Assembly (NCBI GenBank): GCA_021229015.1
Contig: CM037783.1
Span: 8,069,324 to 8,133,323 of the forward strand
DNA length: 64,000 nucleotides
Origin: Solen grandis
Taxonomy: Eukaryota; Mollusca; Bivalvia; Adapedonta; Solenidae
Direction of reading: 5' to 3'
Of the stretch, positions 59,609 to 64,000 are shown one piece after another. Both the position numbers and the translations under genes were made by a program. The first letter of the stretch is position 1. Every line of letters begins with the position of its first letter. A model generated the notes under the pieces. That model saw only the letters and a list, made by a program, of their open reading frames with translations, ran no database searches and was not told the DNA's origin.

Positions 59609-62170
59609 TGGTTCTATTTGTTTCAGCTTTACAATTTTCGATCTAGAAAACGAGTTTATTGTAAACCTAGAATTCAGCATATGTATGGAGCAAGACGGGG
59701 CCTGCGTCTCGAAAACTAACATCTTTAAGAACAAACATCTTCCGAAAACCCCATGTTCAAACTCAAATGATTTCCAAATACCTGGTATAAACTTAATATT
59801 ATTTGTTTAACTCTTTAATTGTAATGAAACTGTTACGTTTTAATATAAATATATGATACAACCTTTTAAATAAATTCACTTAAGTCAACTTTAATTGTCA
59901 ACCTGAACATACAATTTAACCTCTATTAGCGGCCACCTGTATCAAGCTGTCAATCTGCAGTTAGCCGTCTGTTTAAATATAACCAGACTAGCATTTTGGT
60001 ATATGTTTAAACTTCATTTAGCCGCCATTACTGATAAACTGTCACTTTCTATTATTACCTTGACTGACCGGCTGACAGGCTTGACTGTACTTCTCAAAGG
60101 TCATACTTTACTTTTATTTGAATATACTTCAAATATATTTTTGAAGTTTGCATGCAAAAGAAATATAAACTAAGATTCTAAATTGTAATAACATAATTAT
60201 TGTCATAAAGAAACGACGAATACGTTTCATACAAACACACTATTCAATTGCTTTATCTTTAAGGTTTCTCTATGAGTAGCTGGATGCAGAAAGAAGGGAT
60301 AATTTTAGGTGATGCTATTCCGGTTTTGTCGAAATATACATTATTTCATGAGCTCGGTGTATTGAACTATCTCCTAGAACCTGCATGTACGCGTGCTAAT
60401 AGCTCTGTAACAGCAAACAGATGGACTTCAGGTAATATGCCTCGACTAAAAAATATATAATTCAGAGGGGGGTGGGTCGTGAAGTAAGTTTGAAACTTAA
60501 GTATCAACTCTATTATTGTACAAAAATCAAAGTATGTGTTAAATAGCAATTATATCAATATCTTGATATAATTATCATTGATATGATTTATGCATATAGC
60601 GTTGATGTACCGTACCTGAATTTCATTAGTGTATTCTGCAATGAATGTATTACTAAAAAATGCTTTCTTGTTTTCCAGAGTGCAAGTCATTTCAAACTCA
60701 GCAAACTCTAAATGATAATCTAACATGCCATCTGAAAAAATCATGTGATAGTGTTGAGTGCTGCTTACGTATTGAAGAACTACAGAGGAATTTCTGCGTT
60801 CGGTTCAATATTGACACTTGCAGTAACAAGATAATTGTTTCCGTTGAACAGTTCAGTAGAGTTTTTTCAATAATTGACTATGACTGGGGGGTCCAGAAAA
60901 CCGTGTCTTTCAAAGGACTTATCAAATTGAGGTATGTAAAATCTGCTTGTGTAAAATAACATTTGAATAATAATAATAAAAAAACAACAACAGATTTCTG
61001 TGTTTACCTTACTACCATTGCTCCTACAGAGTAATTGTCCTCGACATTAAGAAGCGATATCAGCAATAATTGAAATTTGCTGAGATATAATAGCTATACA
61101 GTTACTTTTTTAATCAAGATTACCTTATAAATGCATATGTTGCATATGTTGTTATTTTTAAGGGTCAAGACCCCTGAACTTATTGTAATATGTGAAGCAT
61201 AATCGAGCTTAGTCTTGTCTGATTTTGATTGCTCTTTTTTGTGCGAGTGTAAACAAGTTGAAATTCAGCATTTTCATGAGTCAAAGGCTATAACACATGG
61301 CTTTATGGTCAATTTGGGTGCCTGGATAGCGTAGTTGTAACGCGCCTCGCTTGTCACCAACGTCCCGGGTTCGATTCCTGGTCACGTACGTGAGAGGATA
61401 CAGTGGTCGCCCGTCCAGACATGTTGGTTTTCTCCGGGCTCTCCGGTTTCCTCCCACAATAATGACCACATAGGCCGCCATCAGAGCCATCGAGAGTGAT
61501 TAATCTAAGTTGTGATAACTTGTTTCGTAATCGATGTATAATAAATAAAGTTCAAACTAACAACTAATAGTCGATTTCGTTTTGGGTGTTATAGGAATAA
61601 TCATTGTCGCAAGGTGTCAACAATATTGCGAAAAATGCAGACACTAGGGTGAAGAGAGAGTGAAATATGGCAAATTTAATCATCTAAGTGAGACAATTAC
61701 AGAATGTTTGACCTATAAGTATGGAGGTATTTGGTAACTATTGACATTATAATGCGATATTTGCCAGTATCAGTATCCTAACTTTGCCAAAGGATTATTA
61801 CAATGAGCAGCATTGCTTCCAAGATCAAGATATGAAGCTTATAGAGTATTAACAAAGTTATAATAATTGACAGATTGAAAGCAATTGTTTACCCAGATCT
61901 CGAAACTATTTATTATTATTACTATTATTATTATTATTATTACTATTATTATCACTTAAATTTACGAGAATTCATATTTTCATGTATTGTTGTTTTTCAG
62001 TTTCACAGTCGACAATCTTGATGGACAGAATCTGTATATTCTGTCTTTGGATTTGTTTGCATGTTTAGAGGACGGTGCACCATGCTTTCTTCGTCAGCAA
62101 TTGTTTAACAGGACGAGATTGCCAAAACCTTTTTGCTACACGGGTTTCAACAATACATTCGCTATTGAAG
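26258..62170 (+). CDS. Giant cysteine-rich repeat protein gene, partial, 12 units
   Basis: At least 39 exons with GT-AG borders encode about 2,310 residues; neither start codon nor stop codon is in the window. Exons recur in strict order W, CC, LPK twelve times. Phases are fixed: W exons enter and leave in phase 1, CC enter in 1 and leave in 2, LPK enter in 2 and leave in 1, so any whole cassette or W exon can be duplicated without shifting frame. A standard unit has ten Cys: one in W, six in CC (one adjacent pair), three in LPK. There are no transmembrane stretches in the exons seen. The even Cys count, N-glycosylation-type sequons and lack of charged catalytic motifs suggest a secreted or cell-surface structural or binding protein; this is inference. 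No named domain is recognised. Neighbouring units are strongly diverged, so the array is old. Two frame breaks are noted at 32931 and about 54410. Confidence 0.88.
26701..26910 (+). CDS. Unit 1 CC exon, first part (70 codons)
   Basis: Acceptor CCCAG, donor G|GTATGC. Cys pattern is C, then VC-x5-C-x4-CC and later D-V-C. The adjacent pair is in IVCCLD. The usual D-Y-x-F-G end is replaced by D-N-A-L, so this is one of the more diverged units. Confidence 0.85.
27076..27118 (+). CDS. Unit 1 CC exon, second part (43 bases)
   Basis: Begins in phase 1 after TTTCAG and ends GG|GTATGT in phase 2. Encodes the short E-Y-R-K to G-V-I-Q-L segment, which is fused to the CC exon in units 4-12. Followed by a 4.0-kb intron. 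Confidence 0.8.
27850..28870 (+). mobile_element. Penelope-like reverse transcriptase relic
   Basis: Lies in the 4-kb intron of unit 1. Recognisable pieces in order: W-x-W-Y-V-N-V (28-kb side, where active enzymes have Y-x-D-D), then IKFTIEKEENGSLAFLD (28049 onward), HAGHPIEH, an interrupted L-A-V-V-R-T-L, and finally RDHSWFEMGFKEAMY near 28786. This order fits the C-terminal half of Penelope-like reverse transcriptases. Stops and shifts occur between pieces, and SINE-A at 28209-28528 splits it. The catalytic box is degraded, so it is dead. Confidence 0.7.
28209..28528 (+). repeat. SINE-A, full length, inside the Penelope relic
   Basis: tRNA-like head with A box TGGCTGAGTGG and a weak B box (GTGGGATTGAC), body with GTTGGCCCGGTGTCAGGAT, and an (AAAC)n tail. 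GCTGTTGT on both sides (28201-28208 and 28529-28536) is the target duplication. Removing the insert restores the reverse transcriptase L-A-V-V-R-T-L reading. Confidence 0.85.
31127..31284 (+). CDS. Unit 1 LPK exon
   Basis: Acceptor TTTCAG, donor AAAG|GTATAT. Three Cys: MC, QC and the last in LNVPKPFC, where L-P-K is changed to V-P-K. Phase 2 in, phase 1 out. Confidence 0.88.
31491..31664 (+). CDS. Unit 2 W exon (58 codons)
   Basis: Acceptor TTTTTTCAG, donor AATT|GTAAGT. Motifs FSLKNW, NDLGISEFF, single Cys in SQC, and KGW. Confidence 0.88.
31804..32013 (+). CDS. Unit 2 CC exon, first part (70 codons)
   Basis: Acceptor ATTTAG, donor G|GTACGT. All six Cys present: YC, ITC-x5-C-x4-CC, DSC. Typical R-N-I-H-V-S-L-G-I-D and a closing N-Y-D-W-G that the donor cuts within the Gly codon. 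Confidence 0.9.
32260..32302 (+). CDS. Unit 2 CC exon, second part (43 bases)
   Basis: Acceptor ATTACAG, donor AA|GTGAGT. Encodes K-E-E-S-V-Y-L-Y-G-V-V-R-V. Same length and phase as in units 1 and 3. Confidence 0.85.
32501..32661 (+). CDS. Unit 2 LPK exon
   Basis: Acceptor TTTGCAG, donor AAGG|GTAAGT. Starts Y-R-I-T; Cys in HVC, KC and FLKPMC, the last being a variant of L-P-K-P-x-C. Confidence 0.87.
32804..32954 (+). CDS. Unit 3 W exon with a frame break in a 9-A run
   Basis: Acceptor ATTATAG. Motifs D-F-S-Y-D-A-W and F-D-L-G-I-S-Q-Y-L, then the single Cys followed by nine A (32929-32937). As written, the phase at the only good donor (CACG|GTATAA, 32955) is 2, while the next exon needs 1. 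Eight A instead of nine would give phase 1 and put another Cys in this exon. Sequencing error, polymorphism or a real null allele are all possible. Confidence 0.7.
33020..33720 (+). repeat. Tandem-repeat element in the unit 3 intron
   Basis: Opens with C15 then GGGGAGCTG, followed by four to five diverged copies of a roughly 150-bp unit. Each unit has GC(A/G)TAACT, AAGTATCAAAT or a variant, ACTTCATAGGTGGATAGA, and TTTTTGGAGTTATTGCCC. The repeat decays around 33720-33950. Exact element ends were not found. Non-coding. Confidence 0.6.
34405..34614 (+). CDS. Unit 3 CC exon, first part (70 codons)
   Basis: Acceptor ATCTTCAG, donor TTTG|GTAATT. Six Cys: AC, VKC-x5-C-x4-CC, DHC. Ends E-F-K-F-G in place of D-Y-x-F-G. 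Confidence 0.88.
34866..34908 (+). CDS. Unit 3 CC exon, second part (43 bases)
   Basis: Acceptor ATTCAG preceded by a T run, donor AAT|GTGAGA. Encodes Q-E-N-K-I-Y-L-L-G-V-F-R-I. Last unit in which the CC module is split. Confidence 0.83.
35332..35492 (+). CDS. Unit 3 LPK exon
   Basis: Acceptor TTTTACAG, donor CAAG|GTTTAC. Cys in QAC, PC and SKTFC, where L-P-K is lost. Followed by a 9.65-kb intron filled with mobile elements. Confidence 0.83.
35636..35748 (+). repeat. Two tandem 5' heads of element X
   Basis: Two copies of TTACGGCTTTCCGCAACCTG followed by CGGAAAACGTATAGGG and TTTGTTATGTTTAT. The first head (35636-35685) has TGTGG where the second has TGCGG. Each forms a hairpin, CTTTCCGC with GCGGAAAA. 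CGGCTTTCCG is the inverted partner of CGGAAAGCCG at 42190-42199. Confidence 0.65.
35749..39649 (+). mobile_element. Element Y: rolling-circle-like, non-autonomous, with nested Z
   Basis: The 5' end AGGGCTTTCTGC (35749-35760) pairs with GCAGAAAGCCCT (39609-39620). A perfect 9-bp hairpin, CTTTTGTTC and GAACAAAAG, follows, then GAGTCTAG. A subterminal inverted repeat plus a 3' hairpin and CTAG resembles Helitron/Helentron-like elements. The interior has about four diverged copies of a 320-380-bp repeat (around 36740, 37064, 37447 and 38880) with GCCGATTTTTGCC and TAACGGTACCTAG blocks. No Rep/helicase coding. It sits in the (ATT)n tract of element X, and Z is inserted within it. Confidence 0.6.
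37726..38798 (+). mobile_element. Element Z: CTCACCTGAG element with 150-160-bp tandem repeats
   Basis: Begins TAGCTCACCTGAGCACATGTGCTC (an internal hairpin) and ends TTAGGTGAGAGTCTTTAGGG, then a GGGCCACCTTGGCCC hairpin and TCTTGTT. Five tandem copies of about 155 bp start at CTAGCATCTTCATTTCTT (37835, 37985, about 38148, 38308 and 38467), each with a TTCGATTATGGCTGA block. Comparison with the neighbouring repeat copy at 37340 shows the empty site inside ATTAATTTTTGAAAAT. Non-coding; inserted in element Y. Confidence 0.7.
39650..42231 (+). mobile_element. Element X body, copy 1 (2.58 kb)
   Basis: Continues from the 5' head at 35686 across the Y insertion. Ends with CGGAAAGCCG (42190-42199), a TCGTTTG and CAAACGA hairpin, then CTTCTAG. 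Contains many TGACGTCA-type octamers, GTTCGCGCTC blocks and internal near-repeats, for example about 39790-40120 and 40250-40600. No transposase or helicase frame. Confidence 0.65.
42232..44826 (+). mobile_element. Element X body, copy 2 (2.60 kb), tail-to-head with copy 1
   Basis: Matches copy 1 along its whole length with substitutions and small indels. Starts TTCTTCTTATTATTATTCC directly after the CTAG of copy 1, and ends with the same hairpin and CTTCTAG (44820-44826). The 5' terminal hairpin is missing, so only the body and 3' end were duplicated. A deletion of about 60 bp relative to copy 1 is seen near 42725. Confidence 0.8.
45146..45304 (+). CDS. Unit 4 W exon (53 codons)
   Basis: Acceptor TTGTACAG, donor CAAG|GTATGC. 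Motifs D-F-S-F-K-K-W, D-L-G-I-Y-L, Cys in QQC and NGF in place of NGW. Framed by two transposon-filled introns, and element W starts 20 bases past its end. Confidence 0.88.
45325..47212 (+). mobile_element. Element W: CCACCTGAG element with 140-bp tandem repeats
   Basis: Ends resemble element Z: TAGCCCACCTGAGCACTTGTG on the left, CTCAGGTGAGCGACACAGGG with CTTGCCTTTCTTGTT on the right. The core differs from Z: about ten copies of a 140-bp unit with AACACTCTAGAGGCCACAGTT and TTGGTCAGGATGTTTGTCTAC, decaying to the right. Frames through it are repeat artefacts. SINE-B 46351-46609 is inserted in it. Confidence 0.75.
46351..46609 (+). repeat. SINE-B, full length, 11-bp target duplication
   Basis: Begins AGGGACTTCCGTGGCCGAGAG (A box), with B box GGTTCGAATCC at about 46408, and ends CAAGTCAATTCAA. 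GTCTACATGAT is perfect on both sides (46340-46350 and 46610-46620). Best-defined SINE copy in the window. Confidence 0.92.
47369..47627 (+). CDS. Unit 4 CC exon, unsplit (259 bases)
   Basis: Acceptor TTGCAG, donor GA|GTAAGA. Six Cys: NC, SC-x5-C-x4-CC, TTC. Continues past D-Y-D-F-G into S-W-R-K-M-Q, the part that is a separate exon in units 1-3. Confidence 0.92.
47953..48116 (+). CDS. Unit 4 LPK exon
   Basis: Acceptor TTTACAG, donor CCAG|GTACAC. Y-R-I-F-D start, Cys in NVC, DC and LPKPTC: a canonical copy. Confidence 0.92.
48324..48461 (+). CDS. Unit 5 W exon (46 codons, shortest)
   Basis: Acceptor ATTTCAG, donor ACG|GTAAAA. Motifs D-F-S-F-T-K-W, Y-L-G-L-T-P-Y-L and GC. About ten codons shorter than most W exons, missing residues after the Cys. 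Confidence 0.87.
48765..48999 (+). CDS. Unit 5 CC exon lacking two cysteines (235 bases)
   Basis: Acceptor TTTTTCAG, donor AG|GTAATG. Keeps TTC, Y-CC and D-T-C but has no Cys at the first position, and Asn at the third Cys position (the spacing of ten residues between the second Cys and the CC pair is kept). Also shortened at its start. The reading frame is intact, so this looks like functional divergence. Confidence 0.87.
49258..49418 (+). CDS. Unit 5 LPK exon
   Basis: Acceptor TTTCCAG, donor CCAG|GTATAT. Y-R-I-T start; Cys in LC, HC and K-C-E. L-P-K is replaced by I-E-K. Confidence 0.87.
49645..49815 (+). CDS. Unit 6 W exon (57 codons)
   Basis: Acceptor ATTTCAG, donor TCAG|GTAATT. The F-S-x3-W start is diverged (D-D-L-Y-S-Y-I instead). 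Keeps a single Cys in NMC, and TWTS before the donor as in unit 12. Confidence 0.75.
50085..50185 (-). repeat. SINE-B fragment
   Basis: The reverse complement has GGTTCTATCCGGATGCCCAG, CTTCCTCCACCTGTAATTAG and GTCGCTGTATGACGGAAACA; only the 3' end of SINE-B is left, in the intron between the unit 6 W and CC exons. Confidence 0.75.
50340..50598 (+). CDS. Unit 6 CC exon (259 bases)
   Basis: Acceptor CCACCAG, donor GG|GTAATC. Cys: EC, KC-x5-C-x4-CC, DEC. The closing motif is N-S-F-P-F-G. Confidence 0.9.
50751..50902 (+). CDS. Unit 6 LPK exon (152 bases, shortest)
   Basis: Acceptor TTTGCAG, donor AATA|GTATGT. Cys in ELC, DC and TGC; F-P-K replaces L-P-K. The exon ends with A rather than G, giving Asn at the junction. 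Confidence 0.83.
51048..51206 (+). CDS. Unit 7 W exon (53 codons)
   Basis: Acceptor TTTACAG, donor AATG|GTATTG. V-S-L-L-S-W start, F-E-D-I-A-I-A-H-F where L-G-I is usual, Cys in PSC, then EKWKN. Confidence 0.83.
51490..51742 (+). CDS. Unit 7 CC exon (253 bases)
   Basis: Acceptor CTTGTAG, donor GA|GTAAGT. Cys: DC, IC-x5-C-x4-CC, QTC. The D-Y-x-F-G end is lost (N-E-V-V-G). Confidence 0.9.
52159..52322 (+). CDS. Unit 7 LPK exon
   Basis: Acceptor ATTTCAG, donor GCAG|GTAGGT. Cys in YFC, PC and LPKESC. Confidence 0.9.
52623..52787 (+). CDS. Unit 8 W exon (55 codons)
   Basis: Acceptor ACTTACAG, donor ACG|GTAATT. D-S-F-K-D-W start, E-Y-I-G-L-S-N-F-L, Cys in PTC. Confidence 0.87.
53101..53353 (+). 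CDS. Unit 8 CC exon (253 bases)
   Basis: Acceptor TCTCCAG, donor AG|GTATAC. Cys: DC, KC-x5-C-x4-CC, DSC. Ends S-D-Y-V-F-G-R-T-E-E. The following 907-base intron holds a MITE. Confidence 0.9.
53467..54098. mobile_element. MITE with perfect 14-bp ends and inverted subterminal arrays
   Basis: Ends GGAAGGGATATCCG and CGGATATCCCTTCC are perfect inverted repeats. Inside them, ATGCTTATTAT-type motifs repeat on the left and AATAAGCAT motifs on the right in inverted order, with CAATTTC and TTACTTG blocks mirrored too, so most of the left 170 bases pairs with the right 160. No transposase. Flanked by TAT, but the target duplication is unclear. Confidence 0.7.
54261..54423 (+). CDS. Unit 8 LPK exon with an end-phase conflict
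   Basis: Acceptor AATCCAG. Y-K-I-K start; Cys in RIC, HC and TPVC, with L-P-K lost. The only good donor, AAAG|GTAAAC, leaves the exon in phase 0 (163 bases), but the next W exon is open only in phase 1. One added base near 54405 would restore both the phase and the usual spacing from the last Cys to the end. See findings. Confidence 0.75.
54778..54942 (+). CDS. Unit 9 W exon (55 codons)
   Basis: Acceptor CTTTCAG, donor ACAG|GTGTTA. D-F-S-I-Q-R-W, D-D-L-N-V-A-N-T-L in place of L-G-I, Cys in YC. Confidence 0.85.
55177..55435 (+). CDS. Unit 9 CC exon (259 bases)
   Basis: Acceptor AATAAAG (weak pyrimidine tract), donor AA|GTAAGT. Cys: DC, FC-x5-C-x4-CC, DHC. Canonical N-R-N-L-H-V-F-L-S-I-D and F-D-Y-T-F-G. 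Confidence 0.9.
56089..56249 (+). CDS. Unit 9 LPK exon
   Basis: Acceptor TTTTCAG, donor CCAG|GTAAAT. Cys in QIC, IC and LPKSPC. Confidence 0.9.
56362..56532 (+). CDS. Unit 10 W exon (57 codons)
   Basis: Acceptor TTGGTAG, donor AATG|GTAAGT. GFSLAEW, R-E-L-G-L-V-H-F-L, Cys in NQC, NGW. Confidence 0.9.
56758..57013 (+). CDS. Unit 10 CC exon (256 bases)
   Basis: Acceptor TTTTAG, donor AG|GTATAT. Cys: GC, IC-x5-C-x4-CC, DTC. Ends F-D-Y-R-F-G-T-I-E-E-F. Confidence 0.92.
57248..57414 (+). CDS. Unit 10 LPK exon
   Basis: Acceptor TCAACAG, donor CAAG|GTTTGA. Y-Q-M-Y-D-L start; Cys in SIC, LC and LPKQHC. Confidence 0.9.
57652..57822 (+). CDS. Unit 11 W exon (57 codons)
   Basis: Acceptor ATTACAG, donor AATG|GTAAGT. 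D-F-S-F-S-T-W, H-E-L-L-G-I-G-K-I-L, Cys in NQC, NGG. Confidence 0.9.
57823..58922. other. 1.1-kb intron with no recognised content
   Basis: AT-rich at both ends. The GC-richer part at 58081-58300 has an open frame but no splice sites in the gene's phases and no recognisable motif. No repeat ends found. Confidence 0.5.
58923..59175 (+). CDS. Unit 11 CC exon (253 bases)
   Basis: Acceptor TTTGCAG, donor GA|GTGAGT. Cys: EC or KC at the junction, SC-x5-C-x4-CC, NAC. Ends L-D-Y-E-Y-G-R-E-E-H. Confidence 0.92.
59361..59390. repeat. (TA)15 microsatellite
   Basis: Uninterrupted TA run in the unit 11 CC-to-LPK intron, followed by CGTACGTCAC. Confidence 0.95.
59560..59606. repeat. (TA)23 microsatellite next to a splice acceptor
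   Basis: Second TA run in the same intron, ending 20 bases before the LPK exon. It occupies the region where branch point and polypyrimidine tract should lie. Confidence 0.95.
59627..59784 (+). CDS. Unit 11 LPK exon
   Basis: Acceptor TTTGTTTCAG, donor CCTG|GTATAA. F-T-I-F-D-L start; Cys in SIC, AC and LPKTPC. Confidence 0.9.
59916..60095 (+). repeat. Dispersed repeat of AGCGGCCACCTGTAT type, copy 1
   Basis: Shares TTAACCTCTATTAGCGGCCA, TAGCCG and TACCTTGACTGACCGG blocks with 63590-63775. Intronic. Resembles a short element with mirrored GCGGCCA/TGACCGG motifs; family unknown. Confidence 0.6.
60264..60431 (+). CDS. Unit 12 W exon (56 codons)
   Basis: Acceptor CTTTAAG, donor TCAG|GTAATA. GFSMSSW, H-E-L-G-V-L-N-Y-L, Cys in PAC, RWTS. 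Confidence 0.9.
60679..60931 (+). CDS. Unit 12 CC exon with a seventh cysteine (253 bases)
   Basis: Acceptor TTTTCCAG, donor AG|GTATGT. Cys: first one at the start, TC-x5-C-x4-CC, an extra one in N-F-C-V-R-F, and DTC. Ends I-D-Y-D-W-G. Confidence 0.92.
61316..61560 (+). repeat. SINE-C, tRNA-derived
   Basis: tRNA-like head with A box ATAGCGTAGTTG and B box GGGTTCGATTCC, then an unrelated body with CTCCGGGCTCTCCGGTTTCC and an AATAAATAAAG end. Distinct from SINE-A and SINE-B. Not a tRNA gene: the 3' half does not complete an acceptor stem. Confidence 0.75.
61908..61953. repeat. (ATT)n microsatellite
   Basis: Interrupted by single CTATT variants. Just upstream of the unit 12 LPK exon. Confidence 0.9.
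62001..62170 (+). CDS. Unit 12 LPK exon, last exon found
   Basis: Acceptor TTTTTCAG, donor GAAG|GTTAAT. F-T-V-D-N-L start; Cys in FAC, PC and LPKPFC. Leaves in phase 1, so at least one further exon (expected W type) must follow outside the window. Confidence 0.92.
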
Positions 62171-64000
62171 GTTAATATATTTATATCTAAATAACAGACA
62201 TTCAATACAATATTTACCGAGCACATCTTACAGTTTATTTAATTTGCATACCCACCACAAGTCAAATTTCATAAAAGAAAACATTTTAAATATCATCAAA
62301 TATAAAAATATAATATACATCAAGTGTCATAATTTTACATAATCAAGGTAATAAAATATACAATTTTAAAAAACTTTTAATTATTCATGCATATTCAGTA
62401 AGGTAACCAGAACGAGGCTTAGATTGGTCAGTTCAGACTCAGTTGTAAACAAACTCAGCAAAATAACTTACATTTTCATCATAGAAGTAGTCCTTGAACA
62501 AAAAATCCAAGCTTTACAGTGAAGACTATCTACATTAAGAGAGTTTCCATTCATCAACTATTCAAATCACAGAATACCTAATAAGCCCAGCCATGTATAT
62601 TTCAAAAACACACAACCTGCTGACTAGATGTAAACACATGGTTAAACTAATTCTCAACACCTACAATAAAGCCACTAAGCTTACATTCCATTGTAGATAA
62701 GATAACCTTTTAGACAATAACATATAAATTACCAGCTTCTTTTGGGCACCTAGCTAACAGTATCCCAAATGTCTGTTTCAGTTCATGATAATACTGACGC
62801 ATGCAGCAAATGCCACAAATCTCAAAGAAAGAATAAAACTTCACATACTTAAATGTTTAAGCCATTTTAATCAAGAATTGAATTAAATCAAACATTTCTT
62901 TATTATATAGTATTTAATTTAAAGATTATGACATACATTTTCCTCATTTTCTCGAGACTCGAAAAGAAACCCCCAAACCCAATTACACTATATTATATAT
63001 TAACAATAAATTATGGGTGAAATAAACTTTTATAAGATATATTTTCAGTGGATAGCATAAATATTTAGTTCCGTTGAATGAAAGTTTTTTTTTCTCTTCA
63101 GGCAGCTTAAAGTTTTAAGTTATCTGTATAAATGTAAAATAAATACATTATTTCATTTCATATAATACTAGTTGCAAAAAGTGACTGTCTAATTAGGTAA
63201 ATGTGTATGTTGCAAGCATATTATGGGCTTACTCTAACAGATTGCTGGGTTAAAAATAATAGGTCCAGAAGATATTAACACATCTTTACACTAGACATTG
63301 CATATGTAAGAGGCAAGGAACCTCAGGACCTTGAAGTTTGTGGTTATTCGAGCCGTAACCCAGCCATAGAATCTAGATCCATTCATTCCAGGTTATATAC
63401 TAGTAACCTGACAAGTGAGAGACCAGATCCAGTATAAAATAAAGTCACAAATGGTACTACCATACTAACTAGCTCCCACCAAGTCTGGACCAGCTTTAAA
63501 TGACTCCATTTCAAATTTCCAACAAACGTTGCATAGAAATAGTATTTTAAGCAGAAGGTGTGTGTTTTCCTGGCCGGCCTATAAGAAATTACACTTCAAC
63601 CTGTATTAGCAGCCATCTGTACTAAGCGGCCAATTTCATTAAGCGGTCAATTTAAATGTATTACCAAACTGTAGCATTTTATCTTATATTGTACTTAATT
63701 TAGAGGTCACCTTTGTTAAGTGGCGACTTTCTCTTATTCCCTTGACTGACCATTTAAGACATGTTTGACTGTTCATGATTCACAAATATAAGTCAGTTAA
63801 TTTCTGACTCGGTCAGATAATATTATCTCAATATATCTGAGATAAATAAATTTGAAGAAATAATAATAAAACAACAACAACAACAAAAATAACAAACTGG
63901 TCAGCTCCGGCACAAAGTCAACAAGCACAGACATACAGCATCTAACATGGGAGAGATAGCTAAATGCGGAAAAGATTGTGATTATCTCTACCTGCAACTA
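62171..64000. other. Start of a long intron or 3' flank
   Basis: No W, CC or LPK motif in any frame. Holds the dispersed repeat at 63590-63775 and an AAC-rich run near 63872. Nothing else recognised. Confidence 0.6.
63590..63775 (+). repeat. Dispersed repeat of AGCGGCCACCTGTAT type, copy 2
   Basis: CACTTCAACCTGTATTAGCA, AAGCGGCCAATTTCATTAAG and CCCTTGACTGACCATTTAAG correspond in order to blocks of 59916-60095. Confidence 0.6.

Overview
The window looks like nuclear DNA of an invertebrate animal, most likely a bivalve mollusc. It is AT-rich, with GT-AG introns, tRNA-derived SINEs, fold-back repeats, and Helentron/'pearl'-like elements that carry internal tandem repeats between GCTCACCTGAGC-type ends. 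The bivalve call rests on the repeat style and my memory of such genomes, not on a search. No bacterial-style genes, operons or CRISPR arrays are present.

Layout. 1-20.5 kb: no gene that I can support. It holds SINE fragments, fold-back repeats, two hAT-like MITEs, a degenerate minisatellite and a 100-N assembly gap (18456-18555). 20.6-24.35 kb: a decayed DDE transposon gene of the HARBI1/IS5-like type, with an N-terminal Cys cluster, DDE core and C-terminal SWIM zinc finger. It has one intron, into which a SINE has inserted. 24.35-26.25 kb: non-coding, with three RFX X-box-like motifs.

26.26-62.17 kb: the main content. One plus-strand gene, open at both ends, is made of at least 39 exons in twelve tandem repeats of a three-module cassette. 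Each unit (about 190 residues) has (1) a 'W' exon, phase 1-1, with F-S-x3-W, L-G-[IVL] and a single Cys; (2) a 'CC' exon, phase 1-2, with six Cys including an adjacent pair, then I-D-x-C and D-Y-x-[FW]-G; and (3) an 'LPK' exon, phase 2-1, with three Cys and L-P-K-x2-C. The exons add up to about 6.9 kb of coding sequence (about 2,310 residues). The pattern is that of a giant, cysteine-rich, probably extracellular repeat protein. I do not recognise a named domain. I have only a vague memory of similar giant uncharacterised proteins in molluscs and other invertebrates. In units 1-3 the CC module is split by an extra intron; in units 4-12 it is one exon.

The introns of this gene host most of the mobile DNA: a Penelope-like reverse transcriptase relic with a SINE inside it (27.9-28.9 kb), a tandem-repeat element (33.0-33.7 kb), a nested and tandem stack of rolling-circle-like elements (35.6-44.8 kb), a second tandem-repeat element with a SINE inside it (45.3-47.2 kb), and a MITE with long inverted subterminal arrays (53.5-54.1 kb). 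Two places break the reading frame of the gene: a 9-A run in the unit 3 W exon, and the end of the unit 8 LPK exon. Because the units on both sides are intact, these may be sequencing or assembly indels. 62.2-64.0 kb: no further exon found; the next W exon should lie beyond the window.
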